A DNA stretch of 64,000 nucleotides from Brachybacterium tyrofermentans (GCF_014897585.1 NZ_JABUXW010000003.1:181514-245513), one strand, 5' to 3'; shown: positions 17,664-28,407, counted from the first letter of the stretch. Notes: a model not told the origin generated them from the sequence alone. Translations and numbers: made by a program.

Positions 17664-19910
17664 TCACTTCTCGCCGGAGGAGCTCTCCTCGGAGGGCTTC
17701 TCGTCGTCCTCGGAGACCGCCAGGGAGATCTTTCCGCGGGCGTCGACCTCGCGGATCTCCACCTCGATCTTCTGACCGACCTTGGCGACGTCCTCGACGC
17801 TCTCGACCCGCTTGCCGTCGTTCAGCTTGCGCAGCTGGGTGACGTGGAGCAGGCCGTCCTTGCCCGGGGTCAGCGAGACGAAGGCGCCGAAGTCGACAAC
17901 GCGCACCACGGTGCCGAGGTAGCGCTCGCCGACCTCGGGGACCTGCGGGTTGGCGATGGCGTTGACCGCGGAGCGTGCCGCCTCGGCCGAGGGGCCGTCG
18001 GTCGCACCGATGTAGACGGTGCCGTCGTCCTCGATCGTGATGTCCGCGCCCGTGTCGTCCTGGATCTGGTTGATCATCTGGCCCTTCGGGCCGATGACCG
18101 CACCGATCTTGTCGACGGGGACCGTGACGGCGATGACGCGAGGAGCGTGGGGGCTCATCTCGTCCGGCGCGTCGATGGCCTCGTTGAGCACACCGAGGAT
18201 CGCCAGGCGTGCCTCGTGAGCCTGCGACAGCGCACCGCCGAGCACGGAGGCCGGGAGGCCGTCGAGCTTGGTGTCGAGCTGGATCGCGGTGATGAACTCG
18301 CTGGTACCGGCCACCTTGAAGTCCATGTCGCCGAAGGCGTCCTCCGCACCGAGGATGTCGGTGAGCGCCGCGTAGCGGGTCTCGCCGTCCACGGTGTCGG
18401 AGATCAGGCCCATGGCGATGCCGGCGACCGGGGCGCGCAGCGGCACACCGGCGTTGAGCATCGCCAGGGTCGAGGCGCACACGGAGCCCATCGAGGTGGA
18501 GCCGTTGGACCCGAGGGCCTCGGACACCTGACGGATCGCGTAGGGGAACTCCTCGCGGGACGGCAGGACCGGCACCAGGGCGCGCTCGGCGAGCATGCCA
18601 TGGCCGATCTCACGACGCTTCGGGGAGCCGACGCGACCGGTCTCACCGGTGGAGTACGGCGGGAAGTTGTAGTGGTGCACGTAGCGCTTGCGCGTGACCG
18701 GCCCGAGAGAGTCGATCTGCTGCTCCATCTTGAGCATGTTCAGCGTGGTGACGCCCAGGATCTGGGTCTCGCCGCGCTGGAACAGCGCCGAGCCGTGCAC
18801 CCGCGGGAGCACCTCGACCTCGGCGGAGAGCGCGCGGATGTCGCGGAGGCCGCGGCCATCGATGCGGACGCCGTCGGTGAGCACCTTCTGGCGCACGACC
18901 TGCTTGGTCAGCGCACGGAAGGCGCCGCTGACCTCCTTGTCGCGACCCTCGAGCTGCTTGCCCTCGCCGGCGAGCTCCTCGGTCAGCTCACCGAGCAGCT
19001 GCTCGGTGCGCTCCTCGCGCTCGGTCTTCGCGGCGATGGACATGACCTCGGCCAGACGCTCGGTGGCTGCGGCCTCGACGACGTCGTGGGCGTCGTCCTG
19101 GAAGTCGAGGAAGAGCGGGAACTCGCGCACCGGCTTGGCGGCGGTGGCGGCGAGCTCCTGCTGGGCGACGCACAGGCTGCGGATGAAGACCTTCGCGGCC
19201 TCCAGACCCTCGGCCACGACGGGCTCGGTGGGAGCGATTGCGCCCTGCTCCTTGATGAGCGTCCACGCGTTGTCGGTGGCCTCTGCCTCGACCATCATGA
19301 TCGCGACGTCATCCTCGACGATGCGACCGGCGACGACCATCGAGAAGACGGCCTCGTCGAGCTGCGAGAAGGTCGGGAACGCGACCCACTGGCCACCCTG
19401 GGCGGTCGGCATGAGCGCGATGCGCACGGCGCCGATCGGACCCGAGAAGGGCAGACCGGAGATCTGGGTGGAGGCGGACGCGCCGTTGATGCCGACGACG
19501 TCGTAGGCGTCGTCCGGGCCGTTGGCCATCACGGTGAGGACGATCTGGACCTCGTTGCGCAGGCCCTTGACGAAGGCCGGGCGCAGCGGGCGGTCGGTGA
19601 GGCGGCAGGCCAGGATGGCGTCGGTGCCGGGACGGCCCTCGCGACGGAAGAACGAGCCGGGGATGCGACCCGCGGCGTACATCCGCTCCTCGACGTCGAT
19701 CGTCAGGGGGAAGAAGTCGAAGTGGTCCTTGGGACGGTTCGAGACGGCGGTGGCCGACAGGATCATCGTGTCGTCGTCGAGGTAGACGGCGACGGCGCCG
19801 GCGGCCTGCTGGGCGAGACGTCCGGTCTCGAAGCGGACCTCACGACGGCCGAACGAGCCGTTGTCGATGACCGCGGTCGTCGCGGTGATTTCAGGGCCTT
19901 CCATGGCCAT
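17664..19910 (-). CDS. pnp: Polyribonucleotide nucleotidyltransferase (PNPase)
   Basis: Phosphorolytic 3'-5' exoribonuclease of mRNA turnover; in actinobacteria also linked to 3'-tail synthesis. The 748 residues hold two RNase PH-like domains ([29 protein letters not shown] in the first; [23 protein letters not shown] in the second), then a KH domain with VIGPKGQMI near residue 600 and an S1 domain ([15 protein letters not shown]) near 655, ending in a Glu/Ser-rich tail. The ATG at 19910 is favoured because AGAGGAG lies 8 bases upstream; a second in-frame ATG is at 19904. rpsO lies upstream, as in most bacteria. Confidence 0.98.
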   Translation of the reverse strand: MAMEGPEITATTAVIDNGSFGRREVRFETGRLAQQAAGAVAVYLDDDTMILSATAVSNRPKDHFDFFPLTIDVEERMYAAGRIPGSFFRREGRPGTDAILACRLTDRPLRPAFVKGLRNEVQIVLTVMANGPDDAYDVVGINGASASTQISGLPFSGPIGAVRIALMPTAQGGQWVAFPTFSQLDEAVFSMVVAGRIVEDDVAIMMVEAEATDNAWTLIKEQGAIAPTEPVVAEGLEAAKVFIRSLCVAQQELAATAAKPVREFPLFLDFQDDAHDVVEAAATERLAEVMSIAAKTEREERTEQLLGELTEELAGEGKQLEGRDKEVSGAFRALTKQVVRQKVLTDGVRIDGRGLRDIRALSAEVEVLPRVHGSALFQRGETQILGVTTLNMLKMEQQIDSLGPVTRKRYVHHYNFPPYSTGETGRVGSPKRREIGHGMLAERALVPVLPSREEFPYAIRQVSEALGSNGSTSMGSVCASTLAMLNAGVPLRAPVAGIAMGLISDTVDGETRYAALTDILGAEDAFGDMDFKVAGTSEFITAIQLDTKLDGLPASVLGGALSQAHEARLAILGVLNEAIDAPDEMSPHAPRVIAVTVPVDKIGAVIGPKGQMINQIQDDTGADITIEDDGTVYIGATDGPSAEAARSAVNAIANPQVPEVGERYLGTVVRVVDFGAFVSLTPGKDGLLHVTQLRKLNDGKRVESVEDVAKVGQKIEVEIREVDARGKISLAVSEDDEKPSEESSSGEK

Positions 19911-20075
19911 GTGGATCTCCTCTGGTAGGGGGTTGCCCTGCCGGTGCGGCCTTCGTCAGTCACACGCGGTGCACGATCCCGTGAGGGGGATCCGTGCCCC
20001 GAAGGTCACTGCCGAGGACCGAACCTGGTCGGGGCGGGGTGTCGGAGGGGCGTCCGCGTCAGCGGACAGACGGAA

Positions 20076-20105
20076 CCGCCGCCCGCCTCTGGAGGCGAGC
20101 GGCGG
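20076..20105 (-). terminator. Hairpin between rpsO and pnp
   Basis: Minus-strand RNA forms a 13-bp stem (one G-U pair) with a four-base loop from 20105 to 20076, starting 7 bases after the rpsO stop. It may terminate rpsO transcription or act as a processing site ahead of pnp, since in E. coli the rpsO-pnp junction is a known RNase III processing point. No U-tract. Confidence 0.65.
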
Positions 20106-20112
20106 ACAGCGA

Positions 20113-20382
20113 TCAGCGGCGGATGCCGAGGCGCTTGATCAGCGAGCGGTAACGCTCGATGTCGGTGGCCTGGAGGTACTTCATCAGGCGCTTGCGCTGA
20201 CCGACCAGCAGCATCAGACCGCGGCGCGAGTGGTGATCGTGCTTGTGGGTCTTCAGGTGCTCGGTCAGGTAGGTGATGCGATGCGTGAGGAGCGCGGCCT
20301 GGACCTCGGGCGAACCGGTGTCACCCTCGGCGGTCGCGTACTCCTTGATGATCTCCTGCTTGGTGGCGGTGTCGAAGGCCAT
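20113..20382 (-). CDS. rpsO: 30S ribosomal protein S15
   Basis: The 89-residue product has the full S15 signature ([25 protein letters not shown], then [21 protein letters not shown]). S15 binds the central domain of 16S rRNA and nucleates platform assembly. The start at 20382 gives the standard length beginning [12 protein letters not shown], although the frame is open to 20535. It sits between ribF and pnp. Confidence 0.98.
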   Translation of the reverse strand: MAFDTATKQEIIKEYATAEGDTGSPEVQAALLTHRITYLTEHLKTHKHDHHSRRGLMLLVGQRKRLMKYLQATDIERYRSLIKRLGIRR

Positions 20383-20410
20383 GGTTCTCCTGTGGTCGTT
20401 GCGCGGCGCT

Positions 20411-20429
20411 CCGGGACCTGCTGTCCCGG
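20411..20429 (-). promoter_or_regulatory. Short hairpin in the rpsO leader
   Basis: CCGGGAC and GTCCCGG pair across five bases, 29 bases upstream of the rpsO start. S15 leaders are often autoregulatory, but the stem is only 7 bp, so a role is speculative. Confidence 0.3.
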
Positions 20430-20550
20430 GCTCTCTGGGCGAGCCTCGCCCCGGATTCCCTGCCTGGGCGCACGTCGAGGACGAGCACTGCAGACATCTG
20501 GGTGGGGCGGACTGACTCTCCGCGGCCGAATTCACGGCGGCACCAGGATA

Positions 20551-21567
20551 TCAGCCCTCGACAGGCGGACGGGAGGGACCGGGACCCAGAGTGCGGCGGG
20601 TCACCTCGACGTCCCGCTGCATCTGCTCGACCAGGCTCTCGACCGAGTCGAACTTCAGGGTCGGACGCTGGAAGGCCACGAACTCGAGCCGCACCGTGTC
20701 GCCGTAGAGGTCCAGGTCATGGGCGCCGTGCACGTAGGCCTCCACGGTGCGCCGGGGAGCGCCGTCGACCTCGAAGGTCGGGTTGGTGCCGATCGAGATG
20801 GTCGCCGCCGCTCCGGCCAGAGGGTCCGTCCCGGCGTGCGCGCGATCCTGCGCGACCACCGTGAGATGACCGGCGTAGACCCCGTCGGCCGGGATCAGAC
20901 CGGCCGGCGACGATCCCAGGTTCGCCGTGGGGAAGCCGAGCTCGCGGCCGCGCTGGAAACCGTGATGGACGACGTCCGTCACCGTGTGCAGCCGACCCAG
21001 ACCCTCCGTCGCGAGCTCGATGTCACCCGTCAGCAGCGCGGCACGGATTCCCGAGGAGGAGATGCGCCCGCCCTCCTCCCCGTCGGGACCGAGGTCGGAG
21101 ACCGTGACGACCTCGAAGCCGTACTTCCTGCCCAGTTCGCGCATGGTGTCGATATCCCCCGCGTTCGCCCGGCCGAACAGAGCGTCCTCGCCCAGCACGA
21201 CGCACTTCATGCCGAGGCCCTCGACGAGGAAGACCCGCACGAAGTCCTCCGGGGAGTAGAGCGCGAAATCATGGGTGAACTCGAGGTCCAACACGCCGTG
21301 GACGCCGGCGAGGAGGAGCAGGCGGTCGCGGTCCTCGTGCCCGGTCAGCAGCGGCGGCTCGCCGGGCGTGCCCATGACGTGTCGCGGATGCGGCCAGAAG
21401 GTGAGAGCGACCGGCGAGAGCCCACGCGTCTCGGCGTGGTGGACCAGCTGTTCGAGCACATAGCGATGGCCGCGGTGGATCCCGTCGTAGTTCCCGATGG
21501 AGACCGCTGTGGCCCCGAGATCGGCGGGCACGTCCTGCACGGAGTGCCAGATGGGGGTGCGGGTCAC
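20551..21567 (-). CDS. ribF: Bifunctional riboflavin kinase / FAD synthetase
   Basis: Makes FMN from riboflavin and then FAD. The N-terminal FAD synthetase (nucleotidyltransferase) domain shows GNYDGIHRGH near residue 27 and the closing SSSGIRAAL; the C-terminal flavokinase shows GRELGFPTANLG and GTNPTF. Length 338 residues from the GTG at 21567, which has GGAAGGA upstream, matches the family (about 310-340). A GTG at 21612 would add 15 unconserved residues. The end is 168 bases before rpsO. Confidence 0.95.
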   Translation of the reverse strand: MTRTPIWHSVQDVPADLGATAVSIGNYDGIHRGHRYVLEQLVHHAETRGLSPVALTFWPHPRHVMGTPGEPPLLTGHEDRDRLLLLAGVHGVLDLEFTHDFALYSPEDFVRVFLVEGLGMKCVVLGEDALFGRANAGDIDTMRELGRKYGFEVVTVSDLGPDGEEGGRISSSGIRAALLTGDIELATEGLGRLHTVTDVVHHGFQRGRELGFPTANLGSSPAGLIPADGVYAGHLTVVAQDRAHAGTDPLAGAAATISIGTNPTFEVDGAPRRTVEAYVHGAHDLDLYGDTVRLEFVAFQRPTLKFDSVESLVEQMQRDVEVTRRTLGPGPSRPPVEG

Positions 21568-21940
21568 GGCGCGGTCAGGTCCTTCCAGGGCCGGGTGCTC
21601 GGACGCACCCACGGGGGTTCCACCCGGGGGCGGAGCATCTCGGGCAGGAGCACCGAGGAACGGGGAACACTGTAACGCCCGAGCACTCGCCCGCGGGCGA
21701 CGGGCCCGTGCGACGAGCCTGTCGCCGAGCCGTGGTCCGATGCCTTGGAGACCCGACGCCGCCCCGACAGCCGGACAAGCTGTGACGTACCTGTGACGAA
21801 GCTCGGCGGCGCAGGCATGTCGCGAAGCACGCCTGCTCCGTTACTCTGAAGGACAATGCGGCGCCGGGGAGGGACCCCTGTGCCCTCCGGCGTTCCATGC
21901 GGGGGCAGACAAGACGGCCGCGGAGAACGGATCAGAATCC
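21568..21940. other. Divergent intergenic region ribF / L,D-transpeptidase
   Basis: 373 bases separate two divergent genes, so promoters for both should lie here. On the plus strand a TACTCT at 21842-21847 is a weak -10 candidate about 95 bases before the transpeptidase start; no good -35 is seen. There is no coding frame I would support and no RNA gene. Confidence 0.4.
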
Positions 21941-23587
21941 ATGACGAACGTGACCGAATCGGCGTCGCTGGGCGGCCCGTCCCGACCCACCGGCCGCCAC
22001 GGCCGTCGCCGCGCCCTCCTCATCGTGATCGCCATCCTCGCGGTGATCGCCGTCGCCCTGACCGGTGGCGCGATGGCCTACGCCAAGCAGTTCGACGATC
22101 GCGCGCTCCCGGGGACCACCATCCTCGGGCAGGACGTCTCCGGCAAGTCCGCTGACGAGATCTCCGCGCTCGTCGCGGAGAAGGGCGAGGGCGTCTCCGT
22201 CGCGGTGACCGCCGGCGATCAGGAGGTCGAGGTCCCGCTCGCTGATCTCGGGGTGACCGTCGATGCCGACGCCACCGCGACAGCCGCTCTCGACCGCGAG
22301 AACTCCGTGGCCGAGGTCATCTCGTCGACCTGGTCCGGCGAGCACCCGGTCGCCCCGGTCGTGTCCGTCGACGACGCCGCAGTCGCCGACTTCGCCAAGA
22401 GCCTGGTCCCCGAGGACAAGACCGAGCCTGTCGACGCCGAGGTCACCTTCGATGAGGACGCGCAGACGTGGAACGCCGTCCCCGGCCGCAACGGCCAGGG
22501 CGTGGACCCGAAGGTCCTGGTGGACACGGTGACGCAGAAGGCCCCCGCGCTCGAGAGCTTCAGCGTGGAGCAGCCCATCGAGGAGATCGCCCCGGCGATC
22601 ACCACCGAGGAGGCCGAGGAGACCGTCGGCACGATCTCCTCCCTGCTCGAGCAGCCGATGTCCATCCAGGGCGCGGACGACGCGACCCACGAGGTCTCCG
22701 CCGAGAAGCGCTCCGGGTGGCTCTCGGTGGCTCCGGACAAGGCCGGCGAGGCGCTGGCGATCAGCGTGGACGAGGACGCCGTGCGCGAGTGGGTCTCGGA
22801 CCGCGCCACGGATGACGCCGTCGAGGCCAAGGACGGCATCGAGCAGATTGACGAGGACGGCAAGGTCGTCAAGGTGGTCGCCGAGAAGGAGGACGGTCTC
22901 AAGATCACCAACACCGATGCTGTCGCCGACGAGCTGATCGCCGCCCTGCAGGGCACCACCCCCCTCGAGGCCGCCTTCGAGACTCAGAAGATCAAGGCCG
23001 AGGTCAACGAGGTCGACGCGCCGAAGGACCCGGACGACGAGAAGGACAAGAAGGACGAGGACGCGAAGGACGACGACACGAAGGACGCGGACAAGAAGGA
23101 CGAGGACGCCGCGAAGGACGAGAAGGACAAGGACGAGAAGTCCAAGGACGAGAAGGACAAGTCCAAGGATTCCGACGAGGAGACTCCCGCCGACAAGCCC
23201 ACCGGCGAGAAGTGGATCGACGTCAACCTGAGCAACAAGACGGTCACCGCCTACGTCGGCGACACCCCCGTGTGGGGCCCGCGGTCCATCGTCGACGGCA
23301 AGGAGGGGAACGAGACCGTCACCGGCTCCTTCGAGATCTACCTGCGGTATGACCGTCAGGACATGACCAATGCCGCGTACTACCCCGAGGGGCACGAGAA
23401 GTACTACCTCACCCCGGATGTGCCGTGGGTGCAGTACTTCCATAACGGCTACGGCTTCCATGGAGCACCGTGGCGCTCGTCCTTCGGGTACTCCGGATCG
23501 CATGGCTGCATCAACATGACCGTGTCCGATGCGAAGTGGCTCTACGACTGGGCGTCGATGGGCACTCGCGTCGAGTCCCACTACTGA
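21941..23587 (+). CDS. L,D-transpeptidase (YkuD) with membrane anchor
   Basis: Cell-wall cross-linking enzyme of 548 residues. A basic N-terminus (GRHGRRRAL) and one membrane helix (~26-48) suggest type II anchoring. Residues ~50-345 resemble the repeated peptidoglycan-binding-like domains of this class. An unusually charged Lys/Asp/Glu linker (~358-425, repeats of KDED and DEKDK) leads to the catalytic YkuD domain with HGAPW and SHGCINM (nucleophile Cys near residue 522). The motif order fits 3-3 cross-link formation. The ribosome-binding site is weak. A perfect terminator follows the stop. Confidence 0.93.
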   Translation: MTNVTESASLGGPSRPTGRHGRRRALLIVIAILAVIAVALTGGAMAYAKQFDDRALPGTTILGQDVSGKSADEISALVAEKGEGVSVAVTAGDQEVEVPLADLGVTVDADATATAALDRENSVAEVISSTWSGEHPVAPVVSVDDAAVADFAKSLVPEDKTEPVDAEVTFDEDAQTWNAVPGRNGQGVDPKVLVDTVTQKAPALESFSVEQPIEEIAPAITTEEAEETVGTISSLLEQPMSIQGADDATHEVSAEKRSGWLSVAPDKAGEALAISVDEDAVREWVSDRATDDAVEAKDGIEQIDEDGKVVKVVAEKEDGLKITNTDAVADELIAALQGTTPLEAAFETQKIKAEVNEVDAPKDPDDEKDKKDEDAKDDDTKDADKKDEDAAKDEKDKDEKSKDEKDKSKDSDEETPADKPTGEKWIDVNLSNKTVTAYVGDTPVWGPRSIVDGKEGNETVTGSFEIYLRYDRQDMTNAAYYPEGHEKYYLTPDVPWVQYFHNGYGFHGAPWRSSFGYSGSHGCINMTVSDAKWLYDWASMGTRVESHY

Positions 23588-23605
23588 GCGGACGCCCGCC
23601 CACGC

Positions 23606-23648
23606 ATGACGAAGCCTCCTCCCGGATTCCGGGAGGAGGCTTCGTCAT
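23606..23648. terminator. Bidirectional terminator between the L,D-transpeptidase gene and truB
   Basis: A perfect 20-bp stem (23606-23625 with 23629-23648) closes a three-base loop, ATT, 18 bases after the transpeptidase stop. With convergent truB on the other side it can serve both strands. Confidence 0.92.
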
Positions 23649-23669
23649 GATGTAGGGCCGACAGCGTCC

Positions 23670-23720
23670 GTCCGTCGGTCAGCACCGTCCGTCGGTCAGC
23701 ACCGTCCGTCGGTCAGCACC
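23670..23720. repeat. Three perfect 17-bp tandem copies at the truB stop
   Basis: GTCCGTCGGTCAGCACC is repeated without change at 23670, 23687 and 23704. The last copy contains the complement of the truB stop codon (23713-23715) and two codons before it. The other two copies lie beyond the stop. Its perfection suggests recent amplification. Confidence 0.92.
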
Positions 23721-24666
23721 GTGCCTCGAGCGGGATCACGAGGGCGGGACGCCAGCTCGAGCCGTCGGGACGGAGCACGGCGCAGAGGGCTCCGTCGGCG
23801 TCGAGAGCGGCGACCAGGTCCAGCTCCTCTCCCCCGCCCCTCGGGGCGCTCCGGGGGAACGCAGGCGCCGCAGAGGGCGCCGCGGCTCGCGGGATGCGCC
23901 GGCCGTCCGCGAGATCCCGCGCCTCCTCGGCGGAGACGCTCAGGGTGGGCAGCACGGCGCCCGCGCTGCGGCCCAGTCCCCGCAGGGGCAGGTGCACGTC
24001 ATCGCCCTCGCCCCGAGCCGGAACCGGCACGGCGTCGTCCACCGTGAACGGACCGATGCTGGTGCGGCGCAGGGCCGTGAGATGGCCTCCCACGCCCAGT
24101 GCGGCGCCCAGGTCCCGGGCCAGAGCCCTCACATAGGTTCCCGAGGAACAGGTGACCACGGCGTCGAGGTCGACATAGCCGTCGCTCTCGCGGCGCGCCG
24201 TCACGTCCAACTGGGAGATCCGGACCGGGCGTGCGGCCAGCTCGACCTGCTCCCCCGCTCTGGCACGGGCATACGCGCGCTTGCCGTCGACCTTGATGGC
24301 GCTGACGGTCGAGGGCACCTGCTGGATGTCACCGCGGAGCTGCTCGAGCTGCTGATGTATCGAGGCGTCGGTGATCCCCCCGGTATCGCTCGGCGTCCCG
24401 ATCGGTTCGCCCTCACGATCATCGGTGGTCGTGGACAGGCCGAGGCGGATCGTGGCCTCATAGGTCTTGTCCAGTCCCACCAGATGGGTCAGCAGCCGGG
24501 TGCCCTGGCCGATCCCCAGGATCAGCAGGCCCGTGGCCATGGGGTCCAGGGTGCCGGCGTGGCCGACCTTCTTGGTTCCCAGCAGCCAGCGCACCCGGGC
24601 CACGACGTCGTGGCTCGTGCGATCCGGCGCCTTGTCGACCAGCAGGATGCCGTGCGGGGCGCTCAC
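23713..24666 (-). CDS. truB: tRNA pseudouridine(55) synthase TruB
   Basis: Makes the pseudouridine at position 55 in the T-loop of tRNAs. The 317-residue product starts HGILLVDKAPDRTSHDVV and holds the catalytic aspartate in GHAGTLDPMATGLL, the KTYEATIRLG strand and the CSSGTYVRALARDLG motif. The C-terminal part is a divergent, PUA-like extension with a Pro/Ala-rich insert. The GTG start overlaps the rbfA stop (GTGA). The end lies in a 17-bp tandem array. Confidence 0.96.
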   Translation of the reverse strand: MSAPHGILLVDKAPDRTSHDVVARVRWLLGTKKVGHAGTLDPMATGLLILGIGQGTRLLTHLVGLDKTYEATIRLGLSTTTDDREGEPIGTPSDTGGITDASIHQQLEQLRGDIQQVPSTVSAIKVDGKRAYARARAGEQVELAARPVRISQLDVTARRESDGYVDLDAVVTCSSGTYVRALARDLGAALGVGGHLTALRRTSIGPFTVDDAVPVPARGEGDDVHLPLRGLGRSAGAVLPTLSVSAEEARDLADGRRIPRAAAPSAAPAFPRSAPRGGGEELDLVAALDADGALCAVLRPDGSSWRPALVIPLEARC

Positions 24667-25226
24667 ACGCCCTCGCGCCCGCTGACACCGGTCGACGGGC
24701 CCTGCTCGTCCTCGCGATCGGCAGCGGTCTCGCCGTCGACCTCGTCCGAGTCGTCGGTCTCGTCGTCGGTCTCGTCCTCGTCGATCTCGTCGTCCTCGTC
24801 CTCGTCCTCGCGGGGGACGCGATAGGGATCGGCGTCGCCGGCGTAGGCCGCGCCCTCCTTCGACTTCGCGAGCTCGGCGTCGCGGCCGCGGGCCTCGGAG
24901 AGGAGGTCCTCGATGACGCGGGCGTTCTCGGGGATCGCATCGGCGATGAACTCGAGGGTCGGGGTCAGGCGCACGCCGGTCTGTCGGCCCACCTCGCGGC
25001 GGAGCATGCCGGTGGCGCTCACGAGGGCTGCGCCGGTACCTTCGCGCTCCTCGTCCGTGCCGAAGACGGTGTAGAAGAGCGTCGCATGCTGGAGGTCGCC
25101 GCTGACGCGCACATCGGTGATGGTCACGAACCCGAGGCGCGGGTCCTTGACCCGAGTGTCGAGCATGGTCGCCACGATGACCTTGATGCGGTCGGCGAGC
25201 TTGAGGGCGCGGGGGCTGTCGTTCAT
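24663..25226 (-). CDS. rbfA: Ribosome-binding factor A with acidic tail
   Basis: 30S maturation factor binding near 16S helix 1. The KH-like fold of RbfA covers residues ~1-115 (RALKLADRIKVIVATMLDT, KDPRLGFVTITDVRVS, LRRE...RLTPTLEFIAD). The protein is 187 residues rather than the usual 110-150 because of an Asp/Glu-rich C-terminal tail. The ATG at 25226 has AGGAG upstream at slightly long spacing. truB is coupled by a stop/start overlap. Paired hairpins separate it from infB. Confidence 0.95.
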   Translation of the reverse strand: MNDSPRALKLADRIKVIVATMLDTRVKDPRLGFVTITDVRVSGDLQHATLFYTVFGTDEEREGTGAALVSATGMLRREVGRQTGVRLTPTLEFIADAIPENARVIEDLLSEARGRDAELAKSKEGAAYAGDADPYRVPREDEDEDDEIDEDETDDETDDSDEVDGETAADREDEQGPSTGVSGREGV

Positions 25227-25360
25227 GATCGGTCAATCTCCTGATCGGGGTGAGGATCTGCGAGGGGTGAGGAGGGATGTCGGCAGCAGGATCGTCGCCG
25301 GGCAGGGGGCGTCCCGGCCCCGGAGGAGGTGTCCGTCCGGGCGCGTCCGGGAGGACAGCT

Positions 25361-25438
25361 GCAGGGGAGGAGAGTCGCGACGGACATGCGGCTCTCCTCC
25401 CCTGCGGATGCGGCCGGGCGCCGCGGGGCGCCCGGCCG
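25361..25438 (-). terminator. Twin hairpins downstream of infB
   Basis: Two perfect stems follow the infB stop in the direction of transcription: first 12 bp with loop GCGG (25438-25427 with 25422-25411), then 14 bp with a 17-base loop (25405-25392 with 25374-25361). They end 135 bases before the rbfA start, so they may partly terminate or set the level of rbfA-truB. Confidence 0.75.
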
Positions 25439-25446
25439 GTATCGGA

Positions 25447-28407
25447 TCAGCTGCGGGGCTTCTCCTGCATCTCGTACGTCGTGACGACGTCACCGATCTG
25501 CAGGTCGTTGAAGGATCCCAGGTTGATGCCGCACTCGTAGCCCTCGCGGACCTCGGTGACATCGTCCTTGTAGCGACGCAGCCCGGCGATCTCGAGGCTC
25601 TCCGTGACGACCACTCCGTTACGGGTGATGCGCGCCTTGCCGCCTCGCTTGATGAGGCCGCCGCGGACGATCGAGCCGGCGATGTTGCCGAACTTGGAGG
25701 AGCGGAAGATCTCGCGGATCTCCGCCGAGCCGAGCTCGACCTCCTCGTACTCCGGCTTGAGCATGCCCTTGAGGGCCTGCTCGACCTCGTCGATGGCGTT
25801 GTAGATGACCGAGTAGTACTTGATCTCCACGCCCTCGCGGTCGGCGTACTCCGCGTTGAGGCCCTCGGCCCGCACGTTGTAGCCGATGATGATGGCGTCC
25901 GACGCGACGGCGAGGTTGATGTTGTTCATCGTGATCGCACCGACACCGCGGTCGATGATCCGCAGATCGACGCCGTCTCCGACCTCGATCCCGAGCAGCG
26001 ACTCCTCCAGCGCCTCGACGGCACCGGCGGCGTCACCCTTGAGGATGAGGTTGAGGGTCTCGACCTTGCCGTCGGCCATCGACTTGGTGATGTCCTCCAG
26101 GCTGATGCGCTTGCGGGCCTTGGACAGCGCGGCGGCACGCTTGGCGGCCTCGCGCTTCTCGGCGATCTGGCGGGCGGTGCGCTCGTCCTGGGCGACCAGG
26201 AAGGAGTCACCGGCGCCGGGCACCGAGGTGAGACCGAGGACCTGCACCGGGCGGGACGGGCCTGCCTCGGTGATGTTCTCGCCGTTCTCGTCGAGCATGG
26301 CACGCACGCGGCCGTGACCGGTGCCGCAGACGATCGCGTCGCCGACCCGCAGGGTTCCCTGCTGGACGAGCACCGTGGCGACCGGGCCGCGACCGCGGTC
26401 CAGGTTCGCCTCGATGGACACGCCACGAGCGTCCTTGTCCGCGTTCGCGGTCAGCTCCAGCGCGGCGTCCGCGGTGAGCAGGACGGCCTCGAGCAGCGCC
26501 TCGATGTTCTGGTTCTCCCGAGCGGAGACGTCGACGAACATCGTCTCGCCGCCGTACTCCTCGGCCACCAGGTTGTACTCGGTGAGCTGCTGGCGGATCT
26601 TCTGCGGGTTCGAATCCGGCTTGTCGATCTTGTTGACCGCGACCACGATCGGCACGTTGGCCGCCTGGGCGTGGTTGAGCGCCTCGATGGTCTGCGGCAT
26701 GACTCCGTCATCGGCGGCGACCACGAGGATCGCGATGTCGGTGACGTCCGCACCGCGGGCACGCATGGCGGTGAACGCCTCGTGGCCCGGGGTATCGATG
26801 AAGGTCAGTGCACGATCGACGCCCTCGTGCTCCACCGGGACCTGGTAGGCACCGATGTGCTGGGTGATGCCGCCGGCCTCGCCTGCGCCGACGGTCGCCT
26901 TACGGATCGTGTCGAGCAGGCGGGTCTTGCCGTGGTCGACGTGACCCATGACGGTGACCACGGGCGGACGCGGCACGCGGTCCTCGTCGTCCTCCTCGGC
27001 GAGCTCGGCATCGAGATCGATGTCGAACTGTCCGAGCAGCTCGCGCTCTTCGTCCTCCGGGGAGACGATCTCGATCTTGTAGCCCAGCTCGGTGCCGAGC
27101 AGATCGAAGGTGTCCTCGTTCAGCGACTGCGTGGCCGTGGCCATCTCGCCCATCGCGAAGAGCACCGTGATCAGCGACGCGGGGTTCACATCGATGCGGT
27201 CGGCGAAGTCGGAGAGCGAGGCTCCCCGGCGCAGGCGGATCGGGGTGTTGCCGTCGCCGCGCGGGATCGAGACGCCGCCCGGTGCGGGCGCCGACATCTG
27301 CTCGAATTCTGCGCGCTTCGCACGCTTCGACTTGCGCGAACGGGCGGGCTTGCCACCACGACCGAAGGCACCCTGCGTGCTGCCGCGACCACCGCGACCG
27401 CGGGGACCGCCGCCACCTGCGGGACCACCGGGGCCGCCGCCGGGACGAGCACCGGGGCCGCCACCGGAACGACCACCGCGGCCGCGGTTGTCGCCGCCGC
27501 CGGGACGGGCATCGGCCAGACCGCCGGAGGAGTGCTGGCGCATGATGCCGGGGGTGGGCATCCCGGGACGGGGCGGACGGGGAGCCGCACCCTCACGGGC
27601 GGCGGGACGACCGGCACCGGCCTGATCGCCGCTGCGACCCTGGCCCTGGGGCTTGGATCCGGGACGGGGCATCCCCTGCGAGGTCGCGAAGGGGTTGTTG
27701 CCCGGACGGGGACCGCCCGGACGCGGCGCGCCCTCACGCGGAGCGCCGTCTCGTGCGGGACGGCCGCCGCCCTGGCCCGGCTTGCGGGACCCGGCGCGGG
27801 GCATGCCCTGCGAGCTGGCGAAGGGGTTGTTGCCGGGGCGTGCTGCACCGGGGCGGGGCGCGGGACGCTCGCCACCGGGCTTCGGAGCGGGCGCCGGGCG
27901 CGCAGCACCGGGCTTCGGCGCGCTGCTGGCGGACGCAGAGGGACCGTCGGTCGCCGGCTTCTCGGCGGGCTCGGACGGCTGATCGCTCGCGGGCTTCGCG
28001 GCGGTCTCGGCGGCCTGCTCGGACGGAGCGGGCTGCTCGGCCTTCTCCACGGGGGCGGAGGGTGCCGGGGTCGGTTCGGGAGCCGATGCTGCGGGCTGCT
28101 CCGGAGCGGCCGGGGCGGGCTTCGAGCCGGGCTTGGGGGCGCTGCCGGGCTTGGGGGCACCGCCCGGCTTGGGCGCTCCACCGGACTTGCGCTCTGCGTC
28201 GCCTGCGGGGGCGGCGGTGCCGCTCTTCTCGGACGAGCTGTCCCCACCCTTGGCGGGGAGCTCCTCACGCAGCCGACGGGCGACGGGCGCCTCGATGGTC
28301 GAGGATGCGGAGCGAACGAATTCGCCCATGTCCTGCAGCTTCTGCAGAACGGCCTTGCTGGGGTGTCCGAGCTCCTTGGCGAGCTCGTGGACGCGGACCT
28401 TAGCCAC
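25447..28407 (-). CDS. infB: Translation initiation factor IF-2
   Basis: GTPase that brings initiator tRNA to the 30S subunit and promotes subunit joining. The 986 residues have an N-terminal IF2_N motif ([21 protein letters not shown]), a roughly 330-residue Gly/Pro/Arg/Ala-rich disordered region containing several repeats of NPFA(S/T)SQGMPR, then the G domain with GHVDHGKT near 487, DTPGHEAF and NKIDK, and the C-terminal barrels. The start is GTG at 28407 with AGGAG 5 bases upstream. Usual order: rimP-nusA-ylxR-infB-rbfA-truB. Confidence 0.98.
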   Translation of the reverse strand: MAKVRVHELAKELGHPSKAVLQKLQDMGEFVRSASSTIEAPVARRLREELPAKGGDSSSEKSGTAAPAGDAERKSGGAPKPGGAPKPGSAPKPGSKPAPAAPEQPAASAPEPTPAPSAPVEKAEQPAPSEQAAETAAKPASDQPSEPAEKPATDGPSASASSAPKPGAARPAPAPKPGGERPAPRPGAARPGNNPFASSQGMPRAGSRKPGQGGGRPARDGAPREGAPRPGGPRPGNNPFATSQGMPRPGSKPQGQGRSGDQAGAGRPAAREGAAPRPPRPGMPTPGIMRQHSSGGLADARPGGGDNRGRGGRSGGGPGARPGGGPGGPAGGGGPRGRGGRGSTQGAFGRGGKPARSRKSKRAKRAEFEQMSAPAPGGVSIPRGDGNTPIRLRRGASLSDFADRIDVNPASLITVLFAMGEMATATQSLNEDTFDLLGTELGYKIEIVSPEDEERELLGQFDIDLDAELAEEDDEDRVPRPPVVTVMGHVDHGKTRLLDTIRKATVGAGEAGGITQHIGAYQVPVEHEGVDRALTFIDTPGHEAFTAMRARGADVTDIAILVVAADDGVMPQTIEALNHAQAANVPIVVAVNKIDKPDSNPQKIRQQLTEYNLVAEEYGGETMFVDVSARENQNIEALLEAVLLTADAALELTANADKDARGVSIEANLDRGRGPVATVLVQQGTLRVGDAIVCGTGHGRVRAMLDENGENITEAGPSRPVQVLGLTSVPGAGDSFLVAQDERTARQIAEKREAAKRAAALSKARKRISLEDITKSMADGKVETLNLILKGDAAGAVEALEESLLGIEVGDGVDLRIIDRGVGAITMNNINLAVASDAIIIGYNVRAEGLNAEYADREGVEIKYYSVIYNAIDEVEQALKGMLKPEYEEVELGSAEIREIFRSSKFGNIAGSIVRGGLIKRGGKARITRNGVVVTESLEIAGLRRYKDDVTEVREGYECGINLGSFNDLQIGDVVTTYEMQEKPRS

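Noticed and set aside
21941..23581. Minus-strand frame over the L,D-transpeptidase gene (549 codons)
   Set aside because: It is the mirror of a well-matched plus-strand gene, and it has no domains and a Leu/Val-rich composition typical of an antisense frame.
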